This document shows, piece by piece, positions 54,303 to 63,383 of a stretch of 64,000 bases of DNA (positions are counted from its first letter, which is position 1; every line of letters begins with the position of its first letter). Made by a program: the position numbers and the translations under genes. The notes beneath the pieces were generated by a model. It worked only from the letters and a program-made list of their open reading frames with translations, did not search any database and was not told the DNA's origin. This stretch comes from Streptomyces shenzhenensis (GTDB lineage: Bacteria; Actinomycetota; Actinomycetes; Streptomycetales; Streptomycetaceae). The DNA lies in contig NZ_JAJONF010000043.1 of assembly GCF_021462265.1 (NCBI RefSeq), positions 1-64,000 on the forward strand, written 5' to 3'.

Positions 54303-54917
54303 ATCACGACCCGATACGCACCTCAGTACCGCAAGGGTGCTTGCCGTGACTGATGGCCGGGTCGGTCGTTGGTGTGGCTACGGGTGGGGGCCTTGCTGAT
54401 GTCAGGCGGTGGGCGCGTGAACCGGACGCGGTGCATGGGCGGTTTGTTCACCGTCGTCGCGCACGTCGGAAGGCCGCGCCGTGTGCTGGTGGACGGATCC
54501 TGACGGGCCGCCCCGCAGCAGCGCCGCGGTGAACCGGCTTCGGACGCCGACCGTCTGCCCGACTCTCGCCGGTACGCCAGACCGTCAGCGGAGGCGGTCG
54601 AACAGGCCGTGAGGCCGCCAACCGCCGCACCCGCGCCACCACCCGCCGACCGGCATGTCGGCCACGTCCGCAGGTGAGATCCACGCACCCGCCCCGACCA
54701 CGCGCCGCACACCGGACAGACCGCGGTGCCCTGCGGAGTCGGCGCCCGCAACCCGATCCGTTCCCCTTCGTCGGCCGCGCCCTCTCCGACCAGCGGGGAG
54801 GGACCCGAAACCACCCTCTGCACAAGCTCGTTCGCCTCTTTCACGCGAGTGTCGACGACTCCCGACCCTCCGTCACCGCCGAATGGGGGCAGGGCGGTGA
54901 GACGTACACACCCGACG
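54303..54917. other. Gap without a recognised gene
   Basis: About 610 bp. Open frames on both strands show no similarity and irregular codon use. It is probably decayed sequence attached to the MmyB-type pseudogene that follows. Confidence 0.35.
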
Positions 54918-55480
54918 TCAGCACCCCTGCTCGGTGTTGGACTCGGTGAGGGTCCAGCTCGCGAGGAGGTCCAGTGCCCGTTTCGAGGTCGATCCAGCCT
55001 CCGGGGTGTAGATGAACAGGGTGGTGTCGGGGTCACCAGGCGGGGCGAGGGTTTCGTACTCGACGGCGAGGTCACCGACGAGGGGATGACGGAGGCGTTT
55101 GGACCCGTGGGTGCGCTGGTGGAGCGGTGCTGCTCCCACCATCGATCGAATTCACGGCTGTGCTGACGCAAGTCTCCGACGAGAGACGTGGTGGCCGGGT
55201 CACCGGGGTCGCGGCCGGCCTCGAACCGCGGACTCTCGACGGCGGCCCGCGCTTGGTCCTCCCAGTCGATGAACAGGGATCGTGCGTCGCCGTCGAGGAA
55301 CATCCAGCGTGTGTAGTTGCGCTGCGGCGGGGCAGCTGGTCGAAGTCGGCGAACAGTGCCTTGGCCATCCGGTTGGCGGCGAGGATGCCGGTGCGGCGCC
55401 CCAAGGTGAGGGCGGGCTCGCCGTCACGGGCGTCGAGGAGCTGACACAGGCCGGGGCGCACACGCTGGACACCGCGGGGG
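54918..55480 (-). pseudogene. MmyB-type XRE regulator remnant (sensor domain)
   Basis: Minus-strand pieces in three frames add up to the MmyB ligand-binding domain: ALTLGRRTGILAANRMAKAL, then RNYTRWMFLDGDARSLFIDW, then REFDRWWEQH, then KRLRHPLVGDLAVEYETL and the family C-terminus. Two frameshifts (near 55330 and 55135) interrupt it, and the N-terminal HTH is absent. A complete homologue of the same family lies at 58121. Confidence 0.75.
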
Positions 55481-56358
55481 CGCCGGGCCGGCGCCGTGGT
55501 CACGCCGATGAGATCCCGTAGGTGCGCGCGTCCGCCGGGACTCGCACCCCGCGGACCCGGGTGATGAACGGCCCTCCGCCTGGACACCAGGGCGTAGTGC
55601 CGTACAGCGAATCGGGCCTGAACGTCGGCGACGTCGCGGTCGCCGACGACGCGACCGCGCTCGCCTTCCAGCAGTTGCTCGCCGACCGATGGACGACATC
55701 CCCAGCGCAGCGCACACAACCCGCGACGCGGGCGAGCCCGGCGCACGGCTGCCGTTGCTACCCGGCCCAGCCGGACGATCAGCCCGGCCTCGCCGGACGC
55801 GTTGGTCAGCGCAGCCGCACCACAGTGACCGCCGCGTGCCGGGTCGTGCCCGCCACGACCTCCACCACCACATCGCCGACCGCGAGCGAGTGAGTGTCGC
55901 CGGCCCTCGTGGACGCCTTCCCGGTCTGGGGGACCGGGCGATGGCCGACGACGGCGGCAAGCGCCGCTGTCAGCCGCTGCGAAAGCGCCACCCGTCCGTC
56001 AGGCAGCCGTACGGCGAGCGCCTTCGGGTGCCGGATGCTGCCGGTGAACCGACCACGGCCGCGTCGACTGTGTCCGCGTGCCACTGGTGAAGTGCAGGTG
56101 TTCGAGGGTTGCAGTATTCGCCCGTGGGGTGAGCGGCCCCACACCCCGGCCCGGGGGTCGAGGAACGTTGAGGTACAACGGAGCGAAATCCGGCGCAGTG
56201 GACCCTCGCCCGGGGAAACCCTGGGTGTCCTGGCTCGGGCACCAGCCGCAAAAGCAGGTCGCGCAGTACCGCTGGGCCCAGCCGAGGGCCGCCGGGTGCG
56301 ATCGGCGGCTCTCGGTTTCACGGTGCTGTCTTGGCCGAATGACGGCCGGTGGGTGCGG
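55481..56358. other. Gap with no assignable gene
   Basis: About 880 bp. A minus-strand frame near 55806-56050 contains a protein-like segment (LPDGRVALSQRLTAALAAVV) followed by a hydrophobic, Val-rich C-terminus. Its upstream part is not coherent and the family is not recognised. It is most likely a gene fragment. Confidence 0.35.
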
Positions 56359-56589
56359 TCAGGCGTCGCTGGTGTCGGTCGGTGTCGCCTCACCGAGCAT
56401 GGCGAGGGTCAGCACGTTGCCGGAGATGCCCCAGCCGCCGTCGGCGACCTCTTCGACCAGAACCATGGTGTTGTTACGGGCGCGCTCGCCGTAGATCTCG
56501 ACGTACAGCTCCGTGGCGCGGGTGACGATCTCCTCCTTCTGCTTCGGGGTGAGGGTCTTCTCGGGGACCTTGAAGTTCGCGAAAGGCAT
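56359..56589 (-). CDS. 4-oxalocrotonate tautomerase-family protein
   Basis: A 76-residue protein starting MPFANFKVP, so Pro is the N-terminal residue after Met removal, as needed for tautomerase catalysis. The rest follows the family (LTPKQKEEIVTRATELY, NNTMVLVEEV). It lies 30 bp downstream of a broken SDR gene on the same strand and probably belonged to the same operon. Confidence 0.9.
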   Translation of the reverse strand: MPFANFKVPEKTLTPKQKEEIVTRATELYVEIYGERARNNTMVLVEEVADGGWGISGNVLTLAMLGEATPTDTSDA

Positions 56590-56618
56590 GGCTGGTTGTT
56601 CCTTCTCTCAGTGGGGCG

Positions 56619-57138
56619 TTACAGGGAGCTGCCTGCGGTGAGCAGGCTGTCCAGTCCAATGCGGCGGAAGAAGTCGGCGCGGACGCGGTCGGCGACCGCG
56701 GAGACGACTTCGCTACCGTCTTGGCTGGGGTCTATGTGGGTGCGCAGCGGCCGAGTGCCGTGTGGCCTCGCGACCAGGCGCGCGACGGTTTCAGCGACCG
56801 AACTGCTCGGCGGTGAACGCCTCGGCGGCGCCCAGGACCATGTGTCCGGCGTTGTGCACGACCACGTCCAGCCGGCCGCGCTCGGTGAGGATCCGGTCGA
56901 CTGCGGCGTCGGCGGAGTCCTGGGAGGTGACGTCCAGCGCGACGGCCTGTACGTCGACCTGGTGGTCGGTGCCGTAGCGCGTCAGTTCGGCCACCGCGGT
57001 CGCGTTACGGGTCGCCATCTGGCGGATGCCCGCGTACACGGTGTGACCGGCGAGGGCCGGAGCACGCACGGACAGCGCCCCCATGCCGCTGGAGGCCCCG
57101 ATGACCACGATGATCTTCCCGGTGCCGTCGTTCCTCAT
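56619..57138 (-). pseudogene. SDR-family oxidoreductase with internal deletion
   Basis: The N-terminal third is intact (IVVIGASSGMG, HNAGHMVLGAAEAF) and stops at about 56791 just after FTAEQFGR. In another frame the C-terminus follows directly (RPHGTRPLRTHIDPSQDG, VADRVRADFFRRIGLDSLL) and ends at 56619. The catalytic Ser/Tyr/Lys segment is missing. Compared with family members, about 130 codons have been deleted. Confidence 0.85.
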
Positions 57139-57179
57139 GACAGGGTCTTTCGTTGATCGATGGGGTGGCTGCGGGCGGT

Positions 57180-57962
57180 TCAGATGATTCCGCCGTTGGC
57201 GCGGACGACCTGGCCGTTGATCCAGTGGCCGGCCGGGGAGGCCAGGAACGCGACGACCTCGGCGATGTCGGCCGGGGTACCGAGGCGCTCCAGCGGAGGC
57301 TGGGCGGCCAGGCTGGCAACGGTCTCCTCGTCCTTGCCGTCCAGGAACAGGTCCGTGGCCGTGGGGCCGGGTGCGACGGCGTTGGCGGTGACGTCCCGGC
57401 CCCGCAGCTCCCGCGCCAGGATCAGCGTCAGCGCCTCGACCGCACCCTTGCTGGCGGAGTACGCGCCGTAGTTGGGGAAGGCCAGCCCCACCACGGACGT
57501 GGAGAACGTCACGATCGCACCGCCGGGGCGCACCCGACGGACGGCCTGCTGGACGACGACGAAGGTGCCGCGGATGTTGGTGCGGTGCAGGTCGTCCAGG
57601 ACGGCCAGGTCCAGCTCGGCGATCGGCGCCATGTGTGCCCGCCCGGCCGCGTGCACGACGACGTCGACACCGCCGAACTCCGCCTCGGCCGCGTCGAACA
57701 GAGCTGCGACGGCGTGTTCGTCGGCGACGTCGGCGCGCACCGCGATCGCCCGGACGCCACCGTTGACGGCCTCCTTCACGGCGGCTTCGGCCTCGTCCTG
57801 ATTGCCGGCACAGCCGACCACGACGGCGTACCCGTCGGCGGCCAGTCGGCCGACGACCTGGCGGCCGATGCCGCGCGAGCCGCCGGTGACGATCGCGACA
57901 CGGGGTGAGACGGAGGACTGGGCCGCAGCAGCGGTTCCGACGGGGGAAAGGGGGATAGGCAT
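57180..57962 (-). CDS. Short-chain dehydrogenase/reductase
   Basis: A 260-residue classical SDR with TGGSRGIG, Asp in RADVADEH, an HAAG version of the NNAG motif, Ser in TFSTSVVG, YSASK, and a C-terminal GQVVRANGG. It is complete and reads ahead of the broken SDR and the tautomerase on the minus strand. It is divergent from the XRE regulator, with an operator-like repeat between. Confidence 0.92.
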   Translation of the reverse strand: MPIPLSPVGTAAAAQSSVSPRVAIVTGGSRGIGRQVVGRLAADGYAVVVGCAGNQDEAEAAVKEAVNGGVRAIAVRADVADEHAVAALFDAAEAEFGGVDVVVHAAGRAHMAPIAELDLAVLDDLHRTNIRGTFVVVQQAVRRVRPGGAIVTFSTSVVGLAFPNYGAYSASKGAVEALTLILARELRGRDVTANAVAPGPTATDLFLDGKDEETVASLAAQPPLERLGTPADIAEVVAFLASPAGHWINGQVVRANGGII

Positions 57963-58048
57963 TGCTGACTCCTGTGGTGGATGCGGGTCGGGCCGCGGCC
58001 TCGCCGTCGCCCTGCTGCGTCGTCAACGATCAGCCGGGCCCCCACCCC

Positions 58049-58091
58049 TAGCCAGGGCTGTGTTTACCCAGGGGATGCCACCCCCTGGCTA
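58049..58091. promoter_or_regulatory. Inverted repeat TAGCCAGGG-N25-CCCTGGCTA between SDR and XRE genes
   Basis: Perfect 9-bp arms lie at 58049-58057 and 58083-58091 in the divergent promoter region, 30 bp before the XRE start. The spacing and the inner CCCAGGGG suggest a two-site operator for the XRE regulator, controlling itself and the SDR operon. Confidence 0.7.
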
Positions 58092-58120
58092 CGGTTCGGC
58101 GCGCGAGCGACCATGAAGCG

Positions 58121-59026
58121 GTGAACCTTCCCGAACTCGGCGCCTTCCTCAGGACGCGCCGCGACCGCATCCGCCCCGCCGAGGTCGGTCTCCCCCAAGG
58201 CCCGCGCCGACGCGTCCCCGGACTGCGCCGCGAGGAGGTCGCCCAGCTGGCAGGGCTGTCAGCCGACTACTACACCGAGCTGGAACGCGGCAGCGGAAAG
58301 CACGGCGTGCAGCCCTCGGCCCAGACCCTGGCCGCCCTCGCCCGGGCCCTGCGCCTGAACGGCGACGAGCGCGACCACCTGTTTCACCTGGCCGAACGGC
58401 CGGTCCCCCCGTCAGCACACGGACCGTCCGCACACGTGCAGCCCGCGCTTCTCGGACTGTTGGACCGGCTGTCCAACACCCCCGCGCGCGTCATCACCGA
58501 CCTGCACGAAACCCTGGTGGAAAACGACCTGGCCCGGAACCTGCTCGGCGAGTCCCCGGCACACCGCGGTCCGGCGGCCAGCTTCGTGTACCGCTGGTTC
58601 ACCGACCCACAGACCCGCGAGAGGTACCCGCCCGAGGATCACCCGCACCACTCCCGCGTGTTCGTGGCCGACCTCCAGGCAGCTGCCGCCCGGCGCGGCC
58701 GGGACGCGGAGGTCACGAAGGTGATCGCCGTACTGCGCCGCCGTAGCCAGGAGTTCGCGGCCCTTTGGGACACCCACGACGTCGCGGTGCGCCGCATGGA
58801 CCACAAGAAGATCGTCCACCCCACTCTCGGCGTCATCGAACTCGACTGCTACAACCTCCTCAGCGAGGACGGACGCCAACGCCTGCTGTGGTTCACCGCG
58901 CCGCCCGGAAGCCGGGGAGCCGAGCAGCTGGAACTGCTGTCCGTCATAGGAACCCAGGACCTGAGCATCACCGAGGGCACGGCACCGGAGGGGGTGTCCG
59001 CGGCCGAATCCGGATCGCAGCGCTGA
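58121..59026 (+). CDS. XRE-family regulator with MmyB-like domain
   Basis: A 301-residue protein. N-terminal XRE HTH (GLRREEVAQLAGLSADYYTE, about residues 33-55) and a C-terminal MmyB-like ligand-binding domain (about 105-285). GTG 58121 is the start. Members are usually divergent from an SDR that they control, as here. The C-terminus is complete; an IS3 remnant lies about 110 bp downstream. Confidence 0.92.
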   Translation: MNLPELGAFLRTRRDRIRPAEVGLPQGPRRRVPGLRREEVAQLAGLSADYYTELERGSGKHGVQPSAQTLAALARALRLNGDERDHLFHLAERPVPPSAHGPSAHVQPALLGLLDRLSNTPARVITDLHETLVENDLARNLLGESPAHRGPAASFVYRWFTDPQTRERYPPEDHPHHSRVFVADLQAAAARRGRDAEVTKVIAVLRRRSQEFAALWDTHDVAVRRMDHKKIVHPTLGVIELDCYNLLSEDGRQRLLWFTAPPGSRGAEQLELLSVIGTQDLSITEGTAPEGVSAAESGSQR

Positions 59027-59139
59027 TCCACGCCGCAGAGGGGGGCCGCCTTCCCGGCAAGGCGTTGCGGCCCCCACCACCCGCAGAGGTTTCCCCACCC
59101 TCACCGGATGGTCTCCGCAGCGGCAAGTTGGTCGGGGCG

Positions 59140-59532
59140 CGGCGGCGCGGGCGTTGGCAAGCGGGGAGGCCGCAAGTGATCCGAAACGCGGCACGGAATA
59201 GGAACCTCTCGGCCGACGCAATATTTCACTCGCATCGCGGAAGTAACTACATGTCAGCCGGGTTCGGGAGGACGCTGGAGCGCTTCGGGCTCCGCAGATC
59301 TGCCGGCCGCACCGGGATCTGTTTCGACAACGCCATGGCCGAGTCATTCTTCGGCACACTGAAGAACGAGCGTGTATCGAGGGTGACTTACCTGAACCGC
59401 GAGGCCGCGCGGCAGGACATCACTCGCTACTTCGAATTCTGGTACAATTGCAAACGTCTCCACTTGGCGGTGGATTACCGCTCTCCGCGCGAATTCCACG
59501 CCGAGTCCGAGAAGTTGCGAATCTTCGCGTGA
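59140..59532 (+). pseudogene. IS3-family transposase C-terminal remnant
   Basis: The frame reads FHSHRGSNYMSAGFGRTL, RTGICFDNAMAESFFGTLKN and YNCKRLHLAVDY, the end of the rve/DDE integrase core of IS3 OrfB. The catalytic Asp within DRGS is His-Arg-Gly-Ser, while the last Glu (AES) remains. The N-terminal half and OrfA are missing. The gap 59533-59794 holds no gene. Confidence 0.85.
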
Positions 59533-59794
59533 AATAGACGGTCAGAAGCCTGTCCGGAAACTTCGTCGCGCTCAGCTGCAGATGCCGCTACACGATCCCT
59601 GATCGCGTACTGATAGCAGTCAGGGGCACCACTTGAGTGAACCGTGTCAGCAGAGCCGCCCGAGGTCTCGCCCCGCGGCCAGCCACAAGCTGTGACCCGG
59701 CCGTTCTTTGGGGCTGAACGGAAAATCAATGCTCAGGCGGGCAGGCGGCAGCATCCGGGCGGCGGAGCCGACCGGATGAGTCTGTGGGGTGCGG

Positions 59795-61123
59795 TCACGC
59801 GGTGTTCGGGGCGAGGATGACGGTGTGGCCGAGGTGCTCGAGCTGCCGAACGAGATCGCGTGTCCTGCGCTGCGGGTTGAGGTGCTTGTGGTGCCAGTCC
59901 GGTCCGAGTTCCTGGTAGCGGGCCTGCGGATCGTTGACGAGGTGCCAGGCGATGACCAGGATCGAGCGGGCGACGGCGACCAGGGCCTTGGCGTGGCCTC
60001 GGCGTTTGACCAGGCGGCGGTAGCGGGCGCCGAGGAAGGTGTCGGTGCGTGCGGCGGCGCTGGCCGCTTCGCCGAGGGCGCCCTTGAGCCACGGGTTGCC
60101 CTTGCCGGCCGGGCCTGTGGTGCTCTTGGCGCCGGACTGGATGGTGCGGGGGCAGAGCTTCGCCCAAGACGCAAGATGATCCGGTGAGGGGAAACCGCTC
60201 ATGTCCGGGCCGATCTCGGCCAGGAGGGCACGGGCTGCGACCGGTCCGACGCCGGGGATCTCGTCCAGCCGGACCAGCAACTCACGGCCAAAGGTCATGC
60301 CGTCCGGCGCTGTCGGCGTGTCGATCGGAACACCGGGATCGGGTAGCGCGTCGATCGAGGCGGCGATCTCCTGGTCCAGGACGGCGATCTGCCCGCTCAA
60401 GTGATCAACGGTGGCGAGCAGGAGTTTCAGCAGCCGACCGTGGTGGTCCTCGAACTGTCCCGTCATCGCCTCGATGAGCGCGTCGCGCTTGGCGGTCAGC
60501 CTGCCTTGGGTGAGGTCGGCGAGGGACCGCGCGTTGCGTTCACCGGCGATCAGCGCCTCCATCATCGCCCGGCCGGAGGCGCCGAGCGGATCGGTGGCCA
60601 CGGACGAGAGCCTGATCTGCGCGTCCTGCAGGACCTTGTCGATGCGCTGCTTGTGACGGGTGCGTTCATGCACGAACACGGTGCGCGTACGGGTGAAGTC
60701 CCGCAGCTGCCGGACAGGCTTGGGCGGCACGAAGGAAGGACGGACCATGCCGCGTTCGGCGAGCTTCGCCAGCCAGACCGCGTCCAGCTTGTCGGTCTTG
60801 GGACGGCCCGGAACGTTCTTGACGTGGCGGGCGTTGACCAGCCAGCACCGAAGCCCACGGCTCTCGAGCAGATAGAAGAACGGCCGCCAGTAGTTGCCAG
60901 TGGCCTCCATCAGAACCAGGGTGACGCCCTGGCAGATCAGGTGGTCGCCGAGTTCGACGATCGCGTTGGTCGTCGCCGGAACCGTCCAGACCCGCTGAGC
61001 ACGCTTACCCTCGTGCTGTTCGTGCGGGAGCCGCGTACAGACGACCCCGCTGTTCTTGGCAATGTCGATCGCGGCGACCCGGGTCACCGCTTCCTCCTGC
61101 AGTTCTTCGCGCGACTCGTCCAT
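59795..61123 (-). CDS. IS110-family transposase
   Basis: A 442-residue DEDD transposase, full length. N-terminal RuvC-like domain with AAIDIAKNSGVV and LVLMEATGNYWRP, a KTDKLDAVWLAKL segment, and the C-terminal Transposase_20 domain (LDEIPGVGPVAARALLAEIG, CPRTIQSGAKSTTG). IS110 elements have no clear inverted repeats, and their ends cannot be fixed from this copy alone. It may be active. Confidence 0.93.
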   Translation of the reverse strand: MDESREELQEEAVTRVAAIDIAKNSGVVCTRLPHEQHEGKRAQRVWTVPATTNAIVELGDHLICQGVTLVLMEATGNYWRPFFYLLESRGLRCWLVNARHVKNVPGRPKTDKLDAVWLAKLAERGMVRPSFVPPKPVRQLRDFTRTRTVFVHERTRHKQRIDKVLQDAQIRLSSVATDPLGASGRAMMEALIAGERNARSLADLTQGRLTAKRDALIEAMTGQFEDHHGRLLKLLLATVDHLSGQIAVLDQEIAASIDALPDPGVPIDTPTAPDGMTFGRELLVRLDEIPGVGPVAARALLAEIGPDMSGFPSPDHLASWAKLCPRTIQSGAKSTTGPAGKGNPWLKGALGEAASAAARTDTFLGARYRRLVKRRGHAKALVAVARSILVIAWHLVNDPQARYQELGPDWHHKHLNPQRRTRDLVRQLEHLGHTVILAPNTA

Positions 61124-61372
61124 CGTGTGCGCCTGGCCCGGCTCGCGTACCAGCTCCTGCGGGTCCTGGAGCTGACTGGCATCAGCCAGGTCCTGGACGT
61201 CCGGCCGAGCGTGGAGGACGCCGCCGCGGTCTCGGCGCTGACGGTGTGCCGGTGCCCCGCTGACCGCAGCACGAGGGTGGGTGGGCCGTCAGCTGCAACC
61301 GACGCCAGGGGACGGCAGACGAGACCGTCACCGGGGACAGTGCCTGTGGCGATGGCGCGGGCGCCGGGGCGG
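61124..61372. other. Gap, probable IS110 flank
   Basis: About 250 bp between the IS110 gene start and the toxin gene. It should contain the left non-coding end of the element, which in this family can carry regulatory RNA. No gene or repeat is recognised. Confidence 0.35.
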
Positions 61373-61750
61373 TCAGATGCGCCAGGAACGGATCCGGTCG
61401 GCGGCGCCGAACACCGTGTCCTTGCCGGCCAGCAAGTTCTTGCACAGTTCGACCAGCTCGCCGTACGGGACGTCGAGGCCCTCGTTGCTGGCGTGCATGT
61501 AGGCGATGGTCACGGCACACGCGAAACGGACGTTGAGAGACGGCAGGGGCCTGAGCAGCAGCAGGGTGTGCAGCAGCGCCGCGGCGCGCCAGGGCGCGTC
61601 CGGCTCGACACCGAGGCGCGGCGGATCGACGCGGTGACGCGCCACGGCGGCAACCAGGGCCGAAAAATCACTGATGTGGGGTTGGTCGGGAAGGGCCACC
61701 TCGTGCTGCTGCAGGAGCCAGCGCACGTCGACGTGCAGCGCGGGTGCCAT
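61373..61750 (-). CDS. Fic/Doc-like toxin component
   Basis: A 125-residue protein of a Streptomyces family distantly related to Doc. It has RAAALLHTLLLLRPLPSLN where Doc has the HPFxxGNKR motif. Here the catalytic His is Arg and the anion-loop Gly is missing, while the Asn remains. It lies 4 bp after the antitoxin gene on the minus strand. Whether it still modifies a target by phosphorylation/AMPylation is open. Confidence 0.75.
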   Translation of the reverse strand: MAPALHVDVRWLLQQHEVALPDQPHISDFSALVAAVARHRVDPPRLGVEPDAPWRAAALLHTLLLLRPLPSLNVRFACAVTIAYMHASNEGLDVPYGELVELCKNLLAGKDTVFGAADRIRSWRI

Positions 61751-61754
61751 TGCT

Positions 61755-62006
61755 TCAGGCGGCCCTGCCCGTCGTGTTCGCCACCGGACCGTCGTCGATG
61801 CCCGCCGCTTCGATGGCTTCGGCCAGCGAGGGGTCCGCGAAGACCCGCTGGAACTCCGTCGCCGCCGTCTTCAGACTTCGCTGATGGGCGATCGCGTCGG
61901 TCGTCGAGGACCGTACGAAGGCCTTCAGCGTCATGCCACGCTCCCGGGCGGCGTCCCGAAGATCCTCGAGCTCCGCGTCGGAGAAGTCCACGTTGAGTGC
62001 TGCCAT
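61755..62006 (-). CDS. Antitoxin (ribbon-helix-helix type)
   Basis: An 83-residue protein starting AALNVDFSDAELEDLRDAAR. This is a beta-strand plus helices pattern of ribbon-helix-helix antitoxins, with a C-terminal acidic tail suited to bind the toxin. It is directly upstream of the Fic/Doc-like gene. It should repress the operon and neutralise the toxin. Confidence 0.8.
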   Translation of the reverse strand: MAALNVDFSDAELEDLRDAARERGMTLKAFVRSSTTDAIAHQRSLKTAATEFQRVFADPSLAEAIEAAGIDDGPVANTTGRAA

Positions 62007-62194
62007 GCGGCCAGACTACCGCCGGGGTACCCAGGGTTCAATCATTGCAGGTCAAGGCAGGCAGCCTGGGTACCTGAACCGTGGTGGGCTGGAGGGTTGC
62101 TCCCACCCTGGGACCGAAGGGCGCACCGAGGTTTGCAGCTCACCTACGGGCAAGACTGGCCCGTTCTCGCAGATCAACCCACGGGGCAAGCCTG

Positions 62195-62440
62195 TCAAGC
62201 CCGGCGACACCTCTTCTGCGGTAGCCAGAAGAGGTCCACAGAAGTATTGGTGACGTACTCGCACCAGTACGGGGTGTACGGCGGCAGCCACTCGGTCGGG
62301 TCCTTGTCGGCCTTGGACCGGTTCGAGGCTGCCGAGACGAGACGGGGCGATCAGCGCCCGCGAGTCGTCCAGGTCGTTGGCGTAGGACTCACGCTCCCTC
62401 GCCGTCCAGGCGGAGGCGCCGGGCAGCACCCTGGCCGCCG
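62195..62440 (-). pseudogene. HNH endonuclease-like (GmrSD C-term type) remnant
   Basis: Minus-strand reading gives TARERESYANDLDDSRALIA. After a frame change near 62345 it continues NRSKADKDPTEWLPPYTPYW and CEYVTNTSVDLFW, then a stop at 62195. The YANDL and NRSK-DPxEWLPP blocks are those of secreted HNH nucleases in actinobacteria. The N-terminus and signal peptide are missing. Bases 62007-62194 hold no gene. Confidence 0.7.
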
Positions 62441-62515
62441 ACGGCCAGCAGGACCTGCGAGGTCACACTTACCAGCGCATGCCCAACTCATCCAGCGCGC
62501 CGTGTCGTTCCGGGC

Positions 62516-63001
62516 TCAGCTTGGTTGCCCTACGCCGGCGACAGGGGGTGCATCGGCGGACATGGCAGCGGTTGCGAGGGGTTCATGCCTTGGTGGTGCA
62601 CCGTTGTCAGGGTGCTGAGGGGCCAAGGGCGGGGAGGGGCCGGGTGGGCTGGGGGTGCCGCGCCAGATCAGTGCTTTGCGGTAGGTGAGTGAGGGGCTGA
62701 TCGGGACGGCACGGATTCGGGGGTTAGCGGCAAGGGCCCGGTCGGTGCTCACCGTGAGGGAGGTGCCCACACCGGCTTCCACCAGGGTGGCATGCAGGCT
62801 CCCGTCGATGGTTGCGTACTGGGTGGTGAAGTCGATGTCGGCGGCGTCGAACGCGGACTGCAGCCGTGGCCGCAGTCCGCTGTCGGGGCCGTAACTGATC
62901 AGGGTCTTGCCGGACAGGAGTTCAATGGGCATGTTCTCCCGACCCGCCAGTGGAGAGTCCGCCGGCACGACGGCCGCGATCGCGTCCTCGAGCATGACCA
63001 T
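62516..63001 (-). pseudogene. LysR-family regulator remnant (sensor domain)
   Basis: From about 63001 down, the minus-strand frame encodes an LTTR substrate-binding domain: AIAAVVPADSPLAGRENMP, SGKTLISYGPDSGLRPRLQ and LVEAGVGTSLTVSTDRAL. The N-terminal HTH is missing. At its beginning it joins directly to the N-terminus of an IS21-like transposase fragment, so the gene was probably cut by an insertion and later deletion. Confidence 0.75.
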
Positions 63002-63009
63002 ACTGCGCT

Positions 63010-63098
63010 TCCCGGCCCAGGTGCCGTGCGATCGCCGAGATCGTCCATCCCTGGCGACGCAGAGCATGAGCATCCACGTCTTCCTCCCGCGTGAGCAT
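63010..63098 (-). pseudogene. IS21-like (IstA) transposase N-terminal fragment
   Basis: ATG 63098 on the minus strand starts MLTREEDVDAHALRRQG and WTISAIARHLG, the N-terminal HTH of IstA-type transposases. After about 29 codons the frame runs into the LysR remnant. The rest of the transposase is gone. Confidence 0.7.
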
Positions 63099-63203
63099 TG
63101 AGGCTCCCGACCAGGCCGAACTCATGGCGCACGCAGGCTCTCCACGACACACCCAGGCCCATTCGACACGCCGGGCAACATCACGCGAAAAGACCGAACA
63201 AGG

Positions 63204-63284
63204 TCACACGAAGGGTGGGGAGATCAACAGAGCAGGTTTGCCCCACGGCTGAGCAGTGCCTGGGGAGATATCAAATAGCCCCAT
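63204..63284 (-). CDS. Small ORF, 26-residue peptide with strong RBS
   Basis: A short ORF from ATG 63284 to TGA 63204. GAGGAG lies 6 nt upstream of the ATG, one of the best ribosome binding sites in the window. The peptide starts MGLFDISPGT, has AQPWGKPALL, and ends ISPPFV. It contains no Cys and three Pro-Gly/Pro-Pro turns. It is divergent from the MocR-type gene. It could be a leader or RiPP-like precursor peptide, but no maturation genes are nearby in this window. Family unknown. Confidence 0.45.
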   Translation of the reverse strand: MGLFDISPGTAQPWGKPALLISPPFV

Positions 63285-63383
63285 CAGTGTCTCCTCGTTC
63301 CCACCCAGGCCACTGTCCGGCGGCCTTCTGTGAGTCTGTAGATTGACTGGCCTGGAGTGCAGGGCCAATGACGGGGATGTGGC

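Noticed and set aside
54323..55303. 326-codon minus-strand open frame as an intact gene
   Set aside because: Only its first 60 codons resemble a protein (MmyB piece). The rest is out of frame relative to the continuing homology, so it is part of a pseudogene.
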